Assembly (NCBI GenBank): GCA_030690895.1
Contig: JAUYFQ010000029.1
Location: forward strand, 1 to 61,052
Source: Sulfuricellaceae bacterium
GTDB lineage: Bacteria > Pseudomonadota > Gammaproteobacteria > Burkholderiales > Sulfuricellaceae
DNA length: 61,052 nucleotides
Direction: 5' to 3'
Numbering within the stretch: the stretch's first letter is position 1; each line of letters starts with the position of its first letter. The notes beneath the pieces were generated by a model that saw only the letters and a program-made list of their open reading frames with translations, searched no databases and was not told the DNA's origin. The translations under genes and the position numbers were made by a program. Below, in pieces: positions 37,774-46,143 of the stretch.

Positions 37774-37783
37774 GGGGTTTTCC

Positions 37784-38104
37784 TTATTGGCTACAGGTTT
37801 CAGCCGCCACCCAGGCAAGATACTCGGGCAAACCGGCGCTAATTGGGACGGCAATTATCTCGGGAAGTTCATAGGGATGATGTTCACGAATCGCTGCTTC
37901 AAGCTTGTCGTAACAGCTGGCCAATGTTTTAATCAAAAGCGGCGTTTCGCTGGCGGTTTCGATTTCGCCCTGCCAGCGATAGACCGAATGGCAAGGCGCC
38001 AGCACATTCACGCAAGCAGCCAGATGCGCCTCGACCAGCAAAGCCGCCAGCTTCTGTGCACTTTCCTGATCCGGCAAATTGGTGATTACTAAAAGAGGTT
38101 CCAT
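37784..38104 (-). CDS. cutA: Divalent-cation tolerance protein CutA
   Basis: A 106-residue trimeric protein linked to copper and other divalent metal tolerance. Family marks are LVVTNLPDQESAQKLAALLVEAHLAACVNV with its conserved Cys, YRWQGEIE near residue 45 and HPYELPEIIAVPI near 77. It ends ten bases before the dsbD start, the common cutA-dsbD pair of betaproteobacteria. Confidence 0.94.
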   Translation of the reverse strand: MEPLLVITNLPDQESAQKLAALLVEAHLAACVNVLAPCHSVYRWQGEIETASETPLLIKTLASCYDKLEAAIREHHPYELPEIIAVPISAGLPEYLAWVAAETCSQ

Positions 38105-38110
38105 CGCTCC

Positions 38111-38527
38111 ATGCTCAAATTCATGCTGTTTTTCATTTTACTGGCTTTCCCCCTGATCGAGATTCTCGTCATGATTCAGGTCGCAGGCGCTATCGGCTGG
38201 TGGCTCCTGCTGTGGCTGATACTCAGCGCCTTTGCGGGGTGGACGCTGATCCAGGAAGAAAAAATGGCTATTTTCGGTCGCCTGTTTTCGTCTTTGCAGA
38301 CCGGACAACCGCCCAGTCTCGCCATATTCGATAGCCTGCGCACCCTGATTGCAGGAATTTTGCTGATCATTCCCGGTATTGTCAGCGATTTTATCGCCAT
38401 CCTCTTGCTTCTCTTGCCCAGAAGCAAGCGCCAGCCGCAAGCCGCGTCCCAAGGACCGACAGCGTCCGAGGGGGAAGTCATTATCGAAGGAGAGTACCAA
38501 AGAGAAGAGGAAAAACGTCTCAAGTAG
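38111..38527 (+). CDS. fxsA: FxsA-family membrane protein
   Basis: A 138-residue cytoplasmic-membrane protein with about three hydrophobic segments (residues 1-20, 25-45, 70-100), the FPLIEILVMIQV opening and a charged tail. FxsA relatives affect exclusion of phage T7 in E. coli when overproduced; the normal role is unknown. It starts seven bases from the cutA start on the other strand and converges with the MoaD-like gene only three bases from its end. Confidence 0.9.
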   Translation: MLKFMLFFILLAFPLIEILVMIQVAGAIGWWLLLWLILSAFAGWTLIQEEKMAIFGRLFSSLQTGQPPSLAIFDSLRTLIAGILLIIPGIVSDFIAILLLLLPRSKRQPQAASQGPTASEGEVIIEGEYQREEEKRLK

Positions 38528-38530
38528 GAC

Positions 38531-38776
38531 TCAGCGACGGCTCAGCATCAAACCGATCTCATCCTGGTCGGAGATCGGCGCATCTATTTCAACAAAATTC
38601 TTGTTCACGGTGGCCTGAAGCTTGTCGTCAATCAGGTAAACCGGCCACTCTTCACCGCGCATTCGCAGCATCTTCAGCAAATCACGCAGATTTTTCACGC
38701 TGGGTGGCAGCGTCAGGGTTTCCGCCGTCCTGCCAAGCCGGTCTGCCAGCGTCGAGAAATAGAGTATTTTTGCCAT
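38531..38776 (-). CDS. MoaD/ThiS-like protein lacking the C-terminal Gly-Gly
   Basis: An 81-residue beta-grasp protein with YFSTLADRLGRTAETLTLP, a central helix and ATVNKNFVEIDAPISDQDEIGLML, the MoaD pattern. Real MoaD ends in a Gly-Gly needed for sulfur transfer; this one ends LMLSRR, and no moaE or other molybdopterin gene is near. It may therefore be a non-catalytic relative. It ends nine bases before murI on the same strand. Confidence 0.75.
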   Translation of the reverse strand: MAKILYFSTLADRLGRTAETLTLPPSVKNLRDLLKMLRMRGEEWPVYLIDDKLQATVNKNFVEIDAPISDQDEIGLMLSRR

Positions 38777-38785
38777 GGGTATTCC

Positions 38786-39592
38786 TTACCACTTCACTAC
38801 ATGCACATTGGAAAGCGTGCGGCCTAAAAACCGTTCGCCTATCGTCTGAAACCGCAACGGAACATCGGTGACATAAAATTCATAATTTGGCTGGCTGCGT
38901 GAAGGATTGGCGATGCCTCGCTCATTCAGCAAGGCCGCTGTTTCCTCCGCCATGGCCTCGGCCGAGTCCACCAGTTTGACACCGGGTCCGACCACATCCT
39001 GCAACAGTGGCTTGAGCAACGGATAGTGAGTACACCCCAACACCAGCGTATCCACGTTCTGGGCCAGAACAGGCTTGAGGTATTCCTGCGCAGTCAAGCG
39101 GGTCACGGGGTGATCGAGCCACCCCTCTTCCACCAACGGCACAAACAGCGGACAAGCCTGCGAATAAATGCGCACATCCGGTTCATATTGGTGAATGGCG
39201 CGGGCGTAGGCATTGCTGTTGATGGTGGTCGGCGTGCCGATCACGCCCACTTGCCTGCGCTCGGACGCAGCAATTGCGCCCAGCGCGCCAGCATCGATCA
39301 CATCCAGCACCGGCACCGGCGAAAGATCCTTCACGACCTGCGAAGCGACCGCCGCCATGGTGTTGCAGGCGACAATCAGCATCTTGACCTGCTTTTGCAG
39401 CAGAAACTCGGTAATCTCACGGGTGTAATGGGATATGGTTTCAACCGATTTAACCCCATAGGGCACGCGCGCCGTGTCGCCAAAATAGATAATATTCTCA
39501 AACGGCAAGCGCTCCATCAGGGCGCGAACCACTGTCAGACCCCCGACGCCGGAATCAAACACGCCGATGGCTGCGCGCGGATCAGTCTGCAT
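38786..39592 (-). CDS. murI: Glutamate racemase
   Basis: A 268-residue enzyme making D-glutamate for peptidoglycan. GVFDSGVGGLTVVRAL near residue 10, VACNTMAAV near 75 and LVLGCTHYPLLKPLL near 185 hold the two catalytic cysteines. The start lies inside the 3' end of the SDR-like gene upstream, 14 bases from a repeat element. Confidence 0.96.
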   Translation of the reverse strand: MQTDPRAAIGVFDSGVGGLTVVRALMERLPFENIIYFGDTARVPYGVKSVETISHYTREITEFLLQKQVKMLIVACNTMAAVASQVVKDLSPVPVLDVIDAGALGAIAASERRQVGVIGTPTTINSNAYARAIHQYEPDVRIYSQACPLFVPLVEEGWLDHPVTRLTAQEYLKPVLAQNVDTLVLGCTHYPLLKPLLQDVVGPGVKLVDSAEAMAEETAALLNERGIANPSRSQPNYEFYVTDVPLRFQTIGERFLGRTLSNVHVVKW

Positions 39593-40652
39593 GCGCCAAT
39601 CCTTTAACGTGAAACTCGCGCAGCGAGCCTGCGTCCCTCTCTCCCTCTGGGAGAGAGTCAGGAGAGAGGGGAACTGTCTTGGCGGAGCGCTGCTTCATGA
39701 TACTGGGCGGCGCTTCGCCAAGACAGTTAGCCACACCCGGATAGCGTAGCCGCACGCCGAGTTCCTGCTTGATGCGCGTGTTCGAAATGCGGCGCGACTC
39801 GTTCATATAGGACAACATACCGGGGGAAATCTCCTTTTGCGCTTCAGCCCATGAAATGCGCCGTGGTCGTTCCAGATGCAGGTAATCGGCGACCAGATCA
39901 AAATAGTTCGCCATTTTCATCGGCGTATCATCTGCCGCATTGTAAACCCTGCCAGCACGACCATGAAACATGGCAGCCACAATGATACGAACCAGGTCGT
40001 CAGCATGGATATGGTTGGTATGCGCATCGTCTTCTGCGCACAAAGCCGGAACACGCTTCTCCAGCCGTTCGACAGGCAGGCGTCCAACATGAAACTCGCG
40101 CAGCGAGCCTGCATCCCCCTCTCCCGCCGGGGGAGGGCTGGGGAGGGGGAAACGGGCATGCCCGTTAGGCGCGTAAATGCCGGGCACGCGCAAAATACTG
40201 ACCTGCACGCCACGATGGGCGCCCCAGCGCCGCAGCACGGACTCCGCATCCGCCCGCCTGACTGCCCGAGCCGTTGTCGGACGGCATGGCCGTGTCTCAC
40301 GAACAACCTCTCCCTGGCAATCACCGTAGACGCCCGTGGTACTGATGTAGATCAGACGCTGTGGTAAAATTTTTCCGCTATTTAAGGTCGCGACCAAATG
40401 TCGAGTGCGGCGATCACGCGTACCCTGCCGCAGAGGGGGCGCAAAATGCAGCACCATATCCGCGAGACCGCGCAAGCGGCGTAGAGAAACAGGGTCATCC
40501 AGGTCGCCCATCACCGGGATCGCGCCAAGCTGCCTGGCTCGCACGGCAGTAGCTTCACTGCGCACCAGGGCGTACAAATGGCAACGACTGGCCAGTTTTT
40601 CCGCAACACGACTGCCGATGTCGCCAAAGCCGATAATCAGTATTTTTTGCAT
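39582..40652 (-). CDS. NAD(P)-binding SDR-like protein with repeat-derived parts
   Basis: A 356-residue protein of the extended SDR/epimerase class: Rossmann motif ILIIGFGDIGSRVAEKL at residues 4-20, YISTTGVYGDCQGE near 100 and YNAADDTPMKMANYFDLVADYL near 230. Substrate unknown. Residues near 165-190 (PLPSPPPAGEGDAGSLREF) come from a family 2 element. The last about 45 residues come from a 57-base palindrome and another family 2 copy, so the natural C-terminus seems to be lost. It is divergent from the flavin reductase-like gene with 22 bases between starts. Confidence 0.8.
   Translation of the reverse strand: MQKILIIGFGDIGSRVAEKLASRCHLYALVRSEATAVRARQLGAIPVMGDLDDPVSLRRLRGLADMVLHFAPPLRQGTRDRRTRHLVATLNSGKILPQRLIYISTTGVYGDCQGEVVRETRPCRPTTARAVRRADAESVLRRWGAHRGVQVSILRVPGIYAPNGHARFPLPSPPPAGEGDAGSLREFHVGRLPVERLEKRVPALCAEDDAHTNHIHADDLVRIIVAAMFHGRAGRVYNAADDTPMKMANYFDLVADYLHLERPRRISWAEAQKEISPGMLSYMNESRRISNTRIKQELGVRLRYPGVANCLGEAPPSIMKQRSAKTVPLSPDSLPEGERDAGSLREFHVKGLAHAD
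39606..39728. repeat. Two palindromic elements at the 3' end of the SDR-like gene
   Basis: A family 2 element with leader GTGAAACTCGCGCAGCGAGC (39609-39628) is followed by a 57-base palindrome (39672-39728, arms AACTGTCTTGGCG and CGCCAAGACAGTT). The first is repeated at 40086-40156 in the same gene, the second at 46640-46696. Confidence 0.8.
40086..40176. repeat. Family 2 element within the SDR-like gene
   Basis: It carries the same leader (ATGAAACTCGCGCAGCGAGC) and hairpin CCCCCTCTCCC-GCC-GGGGGAGGG as the copy at 39606. It is followed by the 16-base perfect palindrome AACGGGCATGCCCGTT (about 40161-40176). Read in frame. Confidence 0.8.
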
Positions 40653-40674
40653 TAACGAAATCTCAGGGTCAAAC

Positions 40675-41688
40675 ATGCCATTTCAAGTCACCATCAAGCC
40701 CAGCGGCCACCAGTTTCAAATGGAAGCCGGAGAAACCCTGCTCGAATCTGCCGCCAGGGAAGGCTTTACTCTCCGCCACAGTTGTCGCAATGGCGCCTGC
40801 GGAAGCTGCAAGGGAAAAATCCTCGAAGGCCAAGTGGATTATGGCCAGTATCAGGCAAATGCCTTGTCTGAAAGCGAGAAACAAGCTGGAATGGCGCTAT
40901 TCTGCACAGCAACGCCCTTGTCCGATGTCATGATCGAGTGCAAGGAAGTTGGCGCCGCACGCGACATCCCCATCAAAACCATGCCTTGCCGGGTGCAAAC
41001 CATGCTCAGACTGGCGCCGGATGTCATGGAACTACACCTGAAATTGCCTGCCAACGAACGCCTGGAATTTCTGGCCGGGCAGTATATCGACATTCTGCTC
41101 AAGGATGGCAAACGTCGCAGTTTTTCTCTTGCCAACGCCCCGAATGATGACGCCTTCCTGCAGCTACATGTCCGCCATGTTCCCGGTGGTCTGTTCACCG
41201 ACACGGTGTTCGGACAGATGGAGGAAAAGACCATCCTGCGTTTCGATGGCCCCCACGGCAGCTTTTATCTGCGCGATGACAGCGACAAACCCATCCTTTT
41301 CATGGCTGGCGGAACTGGCTTCGCACCCATCAAGAGCATGCTTGAACAGGCCTTCCAGACGCATAGCAAACGCCAGATGGTGCTGTATTGGGGTGCGCAC
41401 AGCCTGAAGGATCTGTACATGGGACAACTGGCAGGCCAGTGGCAGGAAACCCACCCCAACTTTACCTTTATCCCCGTACTGTCTGAGCCACAGCCTGAAG
41501 ACCACTGGCCGGGCCGAACTGGCCTGGTACATCAGGCGATTCTGGATGACTTCGACACGCTCGAAGGCTTCCAGGTTTACGCCTGCGGTGCGCCGCAAAT
41601 GGTCGAAGCCGGGAGATCAGCCTTCCTGGCGCGCGGCCTGCCTGAAGAGGCATTCTTTGCGGATGCCTTTACGTTTTCTCCGGGTTGA
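40675..41688 (+). CDS. 2Fe-2S ferredoxin / flavin reductase fusion (oxidoreductase subunit)
   Basis: A 337-residue protein with an N-terminal plant-type 2Fe-2S domain (Cys37, Cys42, Cys45 in SCRNGACGSCKGK, fourth Cys near 77), an FAD domain with RSFSLANAPN near residue 145, and an NAD(P)H domain with MAGGTGFAPIKSMLE near 220 and YACGAPQMVEAG near 305. The order matches CDP-6-deoxy-delta-3,4-glucoseen reductase and phenol or methane monooxygenase reductases. The true electron acceptor is unknown. The open frame is longer upstream, but the domain starts at this ATG. Confidence 0.9.
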   Translation: MPFQVTIKPSGHQFQMEAGETLLESAAREGFTLRHSCRNGACGSCKGKILEGQVDYGQYQANALSESEKQAGMALFCTATPLSDVMIECKEVGAARDIPIKTMPCRVQTMLRLAPDVMELHLKLPANERLEFLAGQYIDILLKDGKRRSFSLANAPNDDAFLQLHVRHVPGGLFTDTVFGQMEEKTILRFDGPHGSFYLRDDSDKPILFMAGGTGFAPIKSMLEQAFQTHSKRQMVLYWGAHSLKDLYMGQLAGQWQETHPNFTFIPVLSEPQPEDHWPGRTGLVHQAILDDFDTLEGFQVYACGAPQMVEAGRSAFLARGLPEEAFFADAFTFSPG

Positions 41689-41694
41689 ACGCGC

Positions 41695-42525
41695 ATGCAA
41701 TTTGAAAAACACTTTCCGATCTCGCTGGTTAAAGACGAATTCCGCGTTTGGACGCAGACCTATGCCCCAGCGCTTCAACTACCGGCGAATGTGCTGGGCA
41801 TTTGCGAATATGGCGTGACCGAAATACTGAATAATGCGATTGACCATGCCAAGGCCAACAATCTGGTCGTCCGTGGCAGTCAGGATCAGCAGAAAACAAT
41901 ACTGGAAATTGAGGATGATGGCGTTGGCGTTTTTGCCCGGCTCAAGGAATTCTTTGATTTCGACTCGGAAACTCACGCGCTGATCGAGTTGGTAAAAGGG
42001 AAGTTGACCATTGCCCCCGAGCAGCATAGCGGCGAGGGCTTGTTCTTCGCCAGCAAGGCTTTCGATCAATTTGTCATACAGGCTGGCGAGCTATTGGTCA
42101 CATTTTCCGATGATCGGTGCGATGTTCAGGCGGCGCCTGCGCGATCAGGTACGCGGATACGCATGGAGATCCAGAATCACAGCACTAAAACCATGGAGCA
42201 AATTTTCAACCGTTATTGCGATGCTGAAAATCTGCTGTTTTACCGGACTCGATTCTTTCTGACGCTGGCTGCGCTGGAAGGTAATCTGGTCTCCCGGTCG
42301 CAAGCCCGGCGGGTTGTGACTCGCTTTGAAAACTTCAGTGAAGTCGAGCTGGATTTCAACGGGATCGACAGCATCGGTCAAGCCTTTGCAGATGAGCTAT
42401 TCCGTGTCTGGCCGCTTTCTCATCAGGAAACCTGCTTGCAGGCCACTCACGCTGGCGACGCTGTTCTGAAAATGATCCAGCATGTTAAAGGGCGCGCCGA
42501 TTTGCCCCAGCCGGGCAGGCATTGA
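41695..42525 (+). CDS. GHKL-type ATPase fused to a DUF4325 (STAS-like) domain
   Basis: A 276-residue cytosolic protein. Residues 30-120 carry a histidine-kinase-type ATP-binding fold: N box VTEILNNAIDHA (residues 41-52), G1 box EIEDDGVGVF (71-80) and G2-like HSGEGLFFASKAF (111-123). No phospho-accepting histidine domain is present. Residues about 200-255 match DUF4325, with VELDFNGIDSIGQAFADELFRV, resembling STAS anti-anti-sigma proteins. It might be a kinase and its target in one chain, or an ATP-dependent switch. It starts six bases after the flavin reductase-like gene. Confidence 0.8.
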   Translation: MQFEKHFPISLVKDEFRVWTQTYAPALQLPANVLGICEYGVTEILNNAIDHAKANNLVVRGSQDQQKTILEIEDDGVGVFARLKEFFDFDSETHALIELVKGKLTIAPEQHSGEGLFFASKAFDQFVIQAGELLVTFSDDRCDVQAAPARSGTRIRMEIQNHSTKTMEQIFNRYCDAENLLFYRTRFFLTLAALEGNLVSRSQARRVVTRFENFSEVELDFNGIDSIGQAFADELFRVWPLSHQETCLQATHAGDAVLKMIQHVKGRADLPQPGRH

Positions 42526-42559
42526 GCTGTGGTTTGGGTTAATCCCAGATTAATGTCCA

Positions 42560-43147
42560 TTAGCACTTGTAGGGGCGGTTCTTGTGCCCATGGGTATTAA
42601 CCGCCTTTGGCGAATACCCACAGGGCACAAGTAAATTCGCCCCTACATTCCCTCCCTGACTCGGCTCCATATATTTGCCGAACCCCGCTTCCGGATAATC
42701 CTGGACGGCTTTCCCCACCCGACCTAGATAAACATCGCGCCGCGCCAGCGCACCCAGCGCATCGGCCGAACGAGCTGCGATCAGGGCGTTGAGCTCGGGC
42801 TCTTCCCCGGCATCCAGCGCGCTGGCAGAGAATTTTTCCGCCTCCTCAAAGCGCGCAGCCGCGAAAGCCAGCGCGCCGTCCAGCATGGCACGTCGCCCTG
42901 ATTGTTGGCGACGCTCGCTCTTGAACATGCGCACCCGCCTGGGCAGGGCAATGGCGTGGGAAACCAGCTGGATGGAAACATGCATGACGACGAAAGCCAG
43001 CAATACCAGTACGGCCAGAAGTGGCAAGGACAACTCCACCCGCCAGGGAGGGTAAACCAGCAACGCATACCCCTCACTGAAGCGAGCCGCCATCACCAGG
43101 GCAACGGCCAATACCAATGCAGCCAGAATTTCAAACAGAGGCTTCAT
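42560..43147 (-). pseudogene. hemY: hemY, truncated after the N-terminal membrane region
   Basis: A 195-residue open frame that begins as HemY: two membrane helices (residues about 5-25 and 42-62) and the HemY_N region VRMFKSERRQQSGRRAMLDGALAFAAARFEEAEKFSASAL. Full HemY proteins are near 400 residues with TPR repeats; here the TPR part is missing after about residue 165. The last codons are read from an 80-base palindromic element (42568-42647). HemY is a membrane protein linked to late tetrapyrrole steps, with unclear function. It overlaps hemX by four bases. Confidence 0.75.
42568..42647. repeat. 80-base palindromic element at the end of truncated hemY
   Basis: TGTAGGGGCG (42568-42577) pairs with CGCCCCTACA (42638-42647), and CTTGTGCCC..GGGTATT pairs with AATACCC..GGGCACAAG inside. 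It supplies the stop codon region of hemY. Confidence 0.85.
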
Positions 43148-44247
43148 GGCCTGATTTTTTCCCGGCTTAGCTTGAAAGACTGCACCGCACCAAGGCTGGC
43201 GGATATATCCGGCATTTCTATCGTCAGGCGGCTTTGAGCGAGTTGTTTCAGGCGTGTCTGCGCCTTCTGGGTAGCGGGGTCGCGTGGATCAAAATAACGG
43301 CTCAGCCACTTTTCGGCAGCCTGGATGTCTGCCTTGAAACTCTCTTCATTGTGCTGAAGTAGCGCGAGACGCGCCGAGAGCAGGCGCAGTTTCAGGTTTT
43401 CGCGCAGGAAGTAGGCCTGCTCTGGCGCCAGCAGGGGAAGCATGGGCTTCTCCATGTTCTGGATACGTACCATCTGCCGGACATCACGCCAGACTTCCTG
43501 ACCCAGACGTTGCCACCAGGCATCACTCGCCGCAGCGCCTGAGGCGGTCTTTTCGGCAACCTTCTTTTGCGGTTCGGCGCGCCCCGGCAACAAGACCCAT
43601 TCATCGACTTCCAGCGCCAGGTTTTCCAGACGCAGGTTCAGTCCGGCCATGTCCACCATGGGCAAGGCTTGTAGCTGCTCTATGTCCTTGATGATGGCTT
43701 TGCGGAGGGCAAAGAACTGCGGCTTGTCCATGCGCTGCAAGCGTCCATCGGCCATTTGCAAGGCTGCCAGGGCGGCTCTGGCGTTGCCGGCCAGTTGCAG
43801 TTGTTGGCTGGCAACGAGCAAAATCTGTTCGATGTCAGCAAGCGCCCACTCATCCCGATTACGGGCCATCTCCTGATACATCTCTGCCAACGCGACCTGC
43901 CTGGTCTGAGATTCGGCCAGCTTCTGTTCCAGCAATTCCAGCCGGGCCTGCGCCTCCCGTAGCGCTTCCTGCGACTGTTTGGCCTGCGCCGCACTTTCCT
44001 TTCCGCGCACATCAAAGCCTTCCAGGCGCTTGCTGAGGTTCACGTCCATGGCGGCCTCCCGTTGCCGGGTATCCACCCACAACCAGCCGACTGAAATCAG
44101 GGCCATCAGCGCCACCACCAGCCCGAGGCTGAGGTAGCCGGTCGCAACGACCGTCTGGCTCGTGGCCTGGCTGGCCACCCCTAGCGGTGGCTCTGGTGTA
44201 TTCAGCGTCGCCTGTGGCGCATTCAAGGTGTCTGGTGTGTCTGCCAT
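43144..44247 (-). CDS. hemX: HemX (uroporphyrinogen-III methyltransferase-like membrane protein)
   Basis: A 367-residue protein with one membrane helix near residues 35-55 (GYLSLGLVVALMALISVGWLWV), a coiled coil (about 65-125) and a C-terminal helical domain. This is the HemX layout of proteobacterial hemCDXY operons. Despite its historic name it has no methyltransferase motif; its exact role is not settled. It overlaps hemD by 25 bases and hemY by four, so the genes are coupled. Confidence 0.9.
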   Translation of the reverse strand: MADTPDTLNAPQATLNTPEPPLGVASQATSQTVVATGYLSLGLVVALMALISVGWLWVDTRQREAAMDVNLSKRLEGFDVRGKESAAQAKQSQEALREAQARLELLEQKLAESQTRQVALAEMYQEMARNRDEWALADIEQILLVASQQLQLAGNARAALAALQMADGRLQRMDKPQFFALRKAIIKDIEQLQALPMVDMAGLNLRLENLALEVDEWVLLPGRAEPQKKVAEKTASGAAASDAWWQRLGQEVWRDVRQMVRIQNMEKPMLPLLAPEQAYFLRENLKLRLLSARLALLQHNEESFKADIQAAEKWLSRYFDPRDPATQKAQTRLKQLAQSRLTIEMPDISASLGAVQSFKLSREKIRP

Positions 44248-44996
44248 TCGATCAATCCCGCGAGCATGCCTTCATCCCCCTCCGGCGTGACGATCACGCT
44301 TTCCAGCCCGAGACTGGCGCCCAAGGCGGCAATTTTTTCGTGCGGTGCAAACAAGGGGGTTTTCCTGAGCCATTGTTGACCGAGTTTGCCCAGCAGATCA
44401 AATAAATTGTGCAGGCTCTCGCTGCTGGTCACGGTCACGGCATGAATTTCCCCACGCGCCCAGCGGTGCAAGAGTGGTGCAGCGTCCAGGGTGGGCTTGC
44501 CACGCCGGTAACATTCGGCATATTCCAGCGCTGCGCCACGCGCCATCAGGGTATCGCCCAACAGCTCGCGCCCGCCTTCCCCCCGAAAAATCACTACCTG
44601 GCGTCCCTGCATCGCCTGAAGCGAGGGCAAGGCAAGCAGTCCTTCGCTGTCAAACCGGTTTTCTGGCACCAGCACATTTTCCATGCCATAGCGCAGCAAC
44701 TCCCGGCGACTGCCCTTACCGATCGCGGCAACGCCCAAACTGGCGGGCCAGGATCGCCGCGCCAAAATCAGGTTCATGGCCTTGTTGACTGCGTTGGGGC
44801 TGATGAAAATGGCCAGATCGAAGGCATCCAGACGAGAGAGCGTTGCCAGCAAGGCAGTTTGATCGCTGGGATCGAGAATTTCCAGAACAGGAAACAAAAT
44901 CGGCTCGCCTCCCGCATCGCTGATCAGGCGAGCAAGATTGGCTGCCTGGTGTGCCGGGCGCGTGACCAGTACACCCAAACCTTGAAGAGGTTGCAT
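44223..44996 (-). CDS. hemD: Uroporphyrinogen-III synthase
   Basis: A 257-residue cytosolic enzyme that cyclises hydroxymethylbilane with inversion of ring D. The family is poorly conserved, but LGVLVTRPAHQAANLARLI at the N-terminus, FDLAIFISPNAVNKAM near residue 85 and HAVTVTSSESLHNLFDLLG near 190 fit. The ATG at 44996 is chosen over an upstream TTG. A long hairpin repeat sits between it and hemC, so the two are separated by 206 bases, unlike the usual tight spacing. Confidence 0.92.
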   Translation of the reverse strand: MQPLQGLGVLVTRPAHQAANLARLISDAGGEPILFPVLEILDPSDQTALLATLSRLDAFDLAIFISPNAVNKAMNLILARRSWPASLGVAAIGKGSRRELLRYGMENVLVPENRFDSEGLLALPSLQAMQGRQVVIFRGEGGRELLGDTLMARGAALEYAECYRRGKPTLDAAPLLHRWARGEIHAVTVTSSESLHNLFDLLGKLGQQWLRKTPLFAPHEKIAALGASLGLESVIVTPEGDEGMLAGLIEWQTHQTP

Positions 44997-45011
44997 TACC
45001 CCAAAACTCAA

Positions 45012-45187
45012 TCAACCACGGGGGGCACGGGGTAAAATTGACGTGTTACGTGTCCACCTCTGTCACTCATTGGGTGAGATCGGGATTTGTCCTGTTCAAA
45101 ATCCCATGGCTTTGCGAGTTGGGCAAAAAACCGCCCAGCCCTGCTTACCCCATTTCCCCGTGTACCCCGTGCGCCCCGTGGTTCAAT
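45012..45187. repeat. Long hairpin repeat, family 1 (CACGGGG arms), copy 4
   Basis: The left arm begins AACCACGGGGGGCACGGGG (45013) and the right arm is CCCCGTGTACCCCGTGCGCC then CCGTGGTT (to 45187). The core contains TCACTCATTGGGTGAGA and CCTGCTTACCCC, the latter shared with the copy at 60696. It lies between hemC and hemD. Confidence 0.8.
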
Positions 45188-45201
45188 TGTTGAAATCAGC
45201 A

Positions 45202-46128
45202 TCATTGCATGCCGAGTTCCGCAAGGATTTTATCCGCACCGGACGCGATCAGATGCGCGCCCATTTCAGCGCCGATTTGCGCGGCATGTTCCGGTTTGCC
45301 GCGCAGTTCGTGGCGCACCACGCGCTGACCATCGACGCTGGAGACAAAACCGCGCAGCCATAATGTGGACTGCTCGATGATGGCGAATCCGCCCAGCGGC
45401 ACCTGGCAACTGCCTGCCAGCGCCCGGCTCATGGCGCGCTCCGCCGCGACGCAGGCCGCGCTTGTCGCATGGTGGAGCGGCGCCAGCAATTCGACCAGAT
45501 CGTCGCGGCCCTCGCGGCACTCGATTCCCAATGCGCCCTGACCAACTGCCGGCAAACTTTGCTCCGGTTCGATCAGCGCGGTGATGCGATGCCCCAACTC
45601 CAGGCGCTTGAGTCCCGCAGCCGCCAGAATGATGGCGGCGAACTGGTCTTCGTCCAACTTGCGCAAACGGGTTTGAATATTGCCCCGCAACGGCTCGATG
45701 ACCAGATGGGGAAACCGGGCGCGTAACTGGCACTCGCGCCGCAGGCTGGAAGTGCCTACCACGCTGCCTTCCGGAAGCGCTTCCAGGTTTGAATAACGGT
45801 TGGAAACAAACGCATCACGCGGATCTTCGCGTTCCCCTGTAGCCGCCAGAATAAACCCCGGCGGTAGTGTCATGGGCACATCTTTCATGGAATGCACCGC
45901 GATGTCCGCGCGGCCTTCTTCCAGCGCCTGCTCCAGCTCCTTGACGAACAAGCCCTTGCCGCCAATTTTTGCCAACGGGGAGTCCAATATCTGGTCGCCC
46001 GTGGTGGTCATGCCAAGGATGCTGATGTCCATTTGTGGATATAATGCCTGCAAGCGGCCTTGGACGTGATGTGCCTGCCACATGGCCAGAGCACTTTCGC
46101 GCGAAGCGATGATGATCGAATTTTTCAA
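45202..46128 (-). CDS. hemC: Porphobilinogen deaminase (hydroxymethylbilane synthase)
   Basis: A 308-residue enzyme that joins four porphobilinogens on its own dipyrromethane cofactor. [18 protein letters not shown] at the N-terminus, VHSMKDVPM near residue 80 and [26 protein letters not shown] near 240 hold the catalytic Asp region and the cofactor cysteine. The start appears to be TTG at 46126-46128, since no ATG precedes the conserved N-terminus. It is divergent from the thioredoxin gene with only 15 bases between. Confidence 0.95.
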   Translation of the reverse strand: MKNSIIIASRESALAMWQAHHVQGRLQALYPQMDISILGMTTTGDQILDSPLAKIGGKGLFVKELEQALEEGRADIAVHSMKDVPMTLPPGFILAATGEREDPRDAFVSNRYSNLEALPEGSVVGTSSLRRECQLRARFPHLVIEPLRGNIQTRLRKLDEDQFAAIILAAAGLKRLELGHRITALIEPEQSLPAVGQGALGIECREGRDDLVELLAPLHHATSAACVAAERAMSRALAGSCQVPLGGFAIIEQSTLWLRGFVSSVDGQRVVRHELRGKPEHAAQIGAEMGAHLIASGADKILAELGMQ

Positions 46129-46130
46129 GA

Positions 46131-46140
46131 CAGGTACCTG
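46131..46140. promoter_or_regulatory. Palindrome CAGGTACCTG as shared ribosome site in the hemC-thioredoxin gap
   Basis: The perfect 10-base palindrome supplies AGGT on both strands at fair spacing to the TTG of hemC and the ATG of the thioredoxin gene. Interpretation is inferred. Confidence 0.4.
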
Positions 46141-46143
46141 CTG

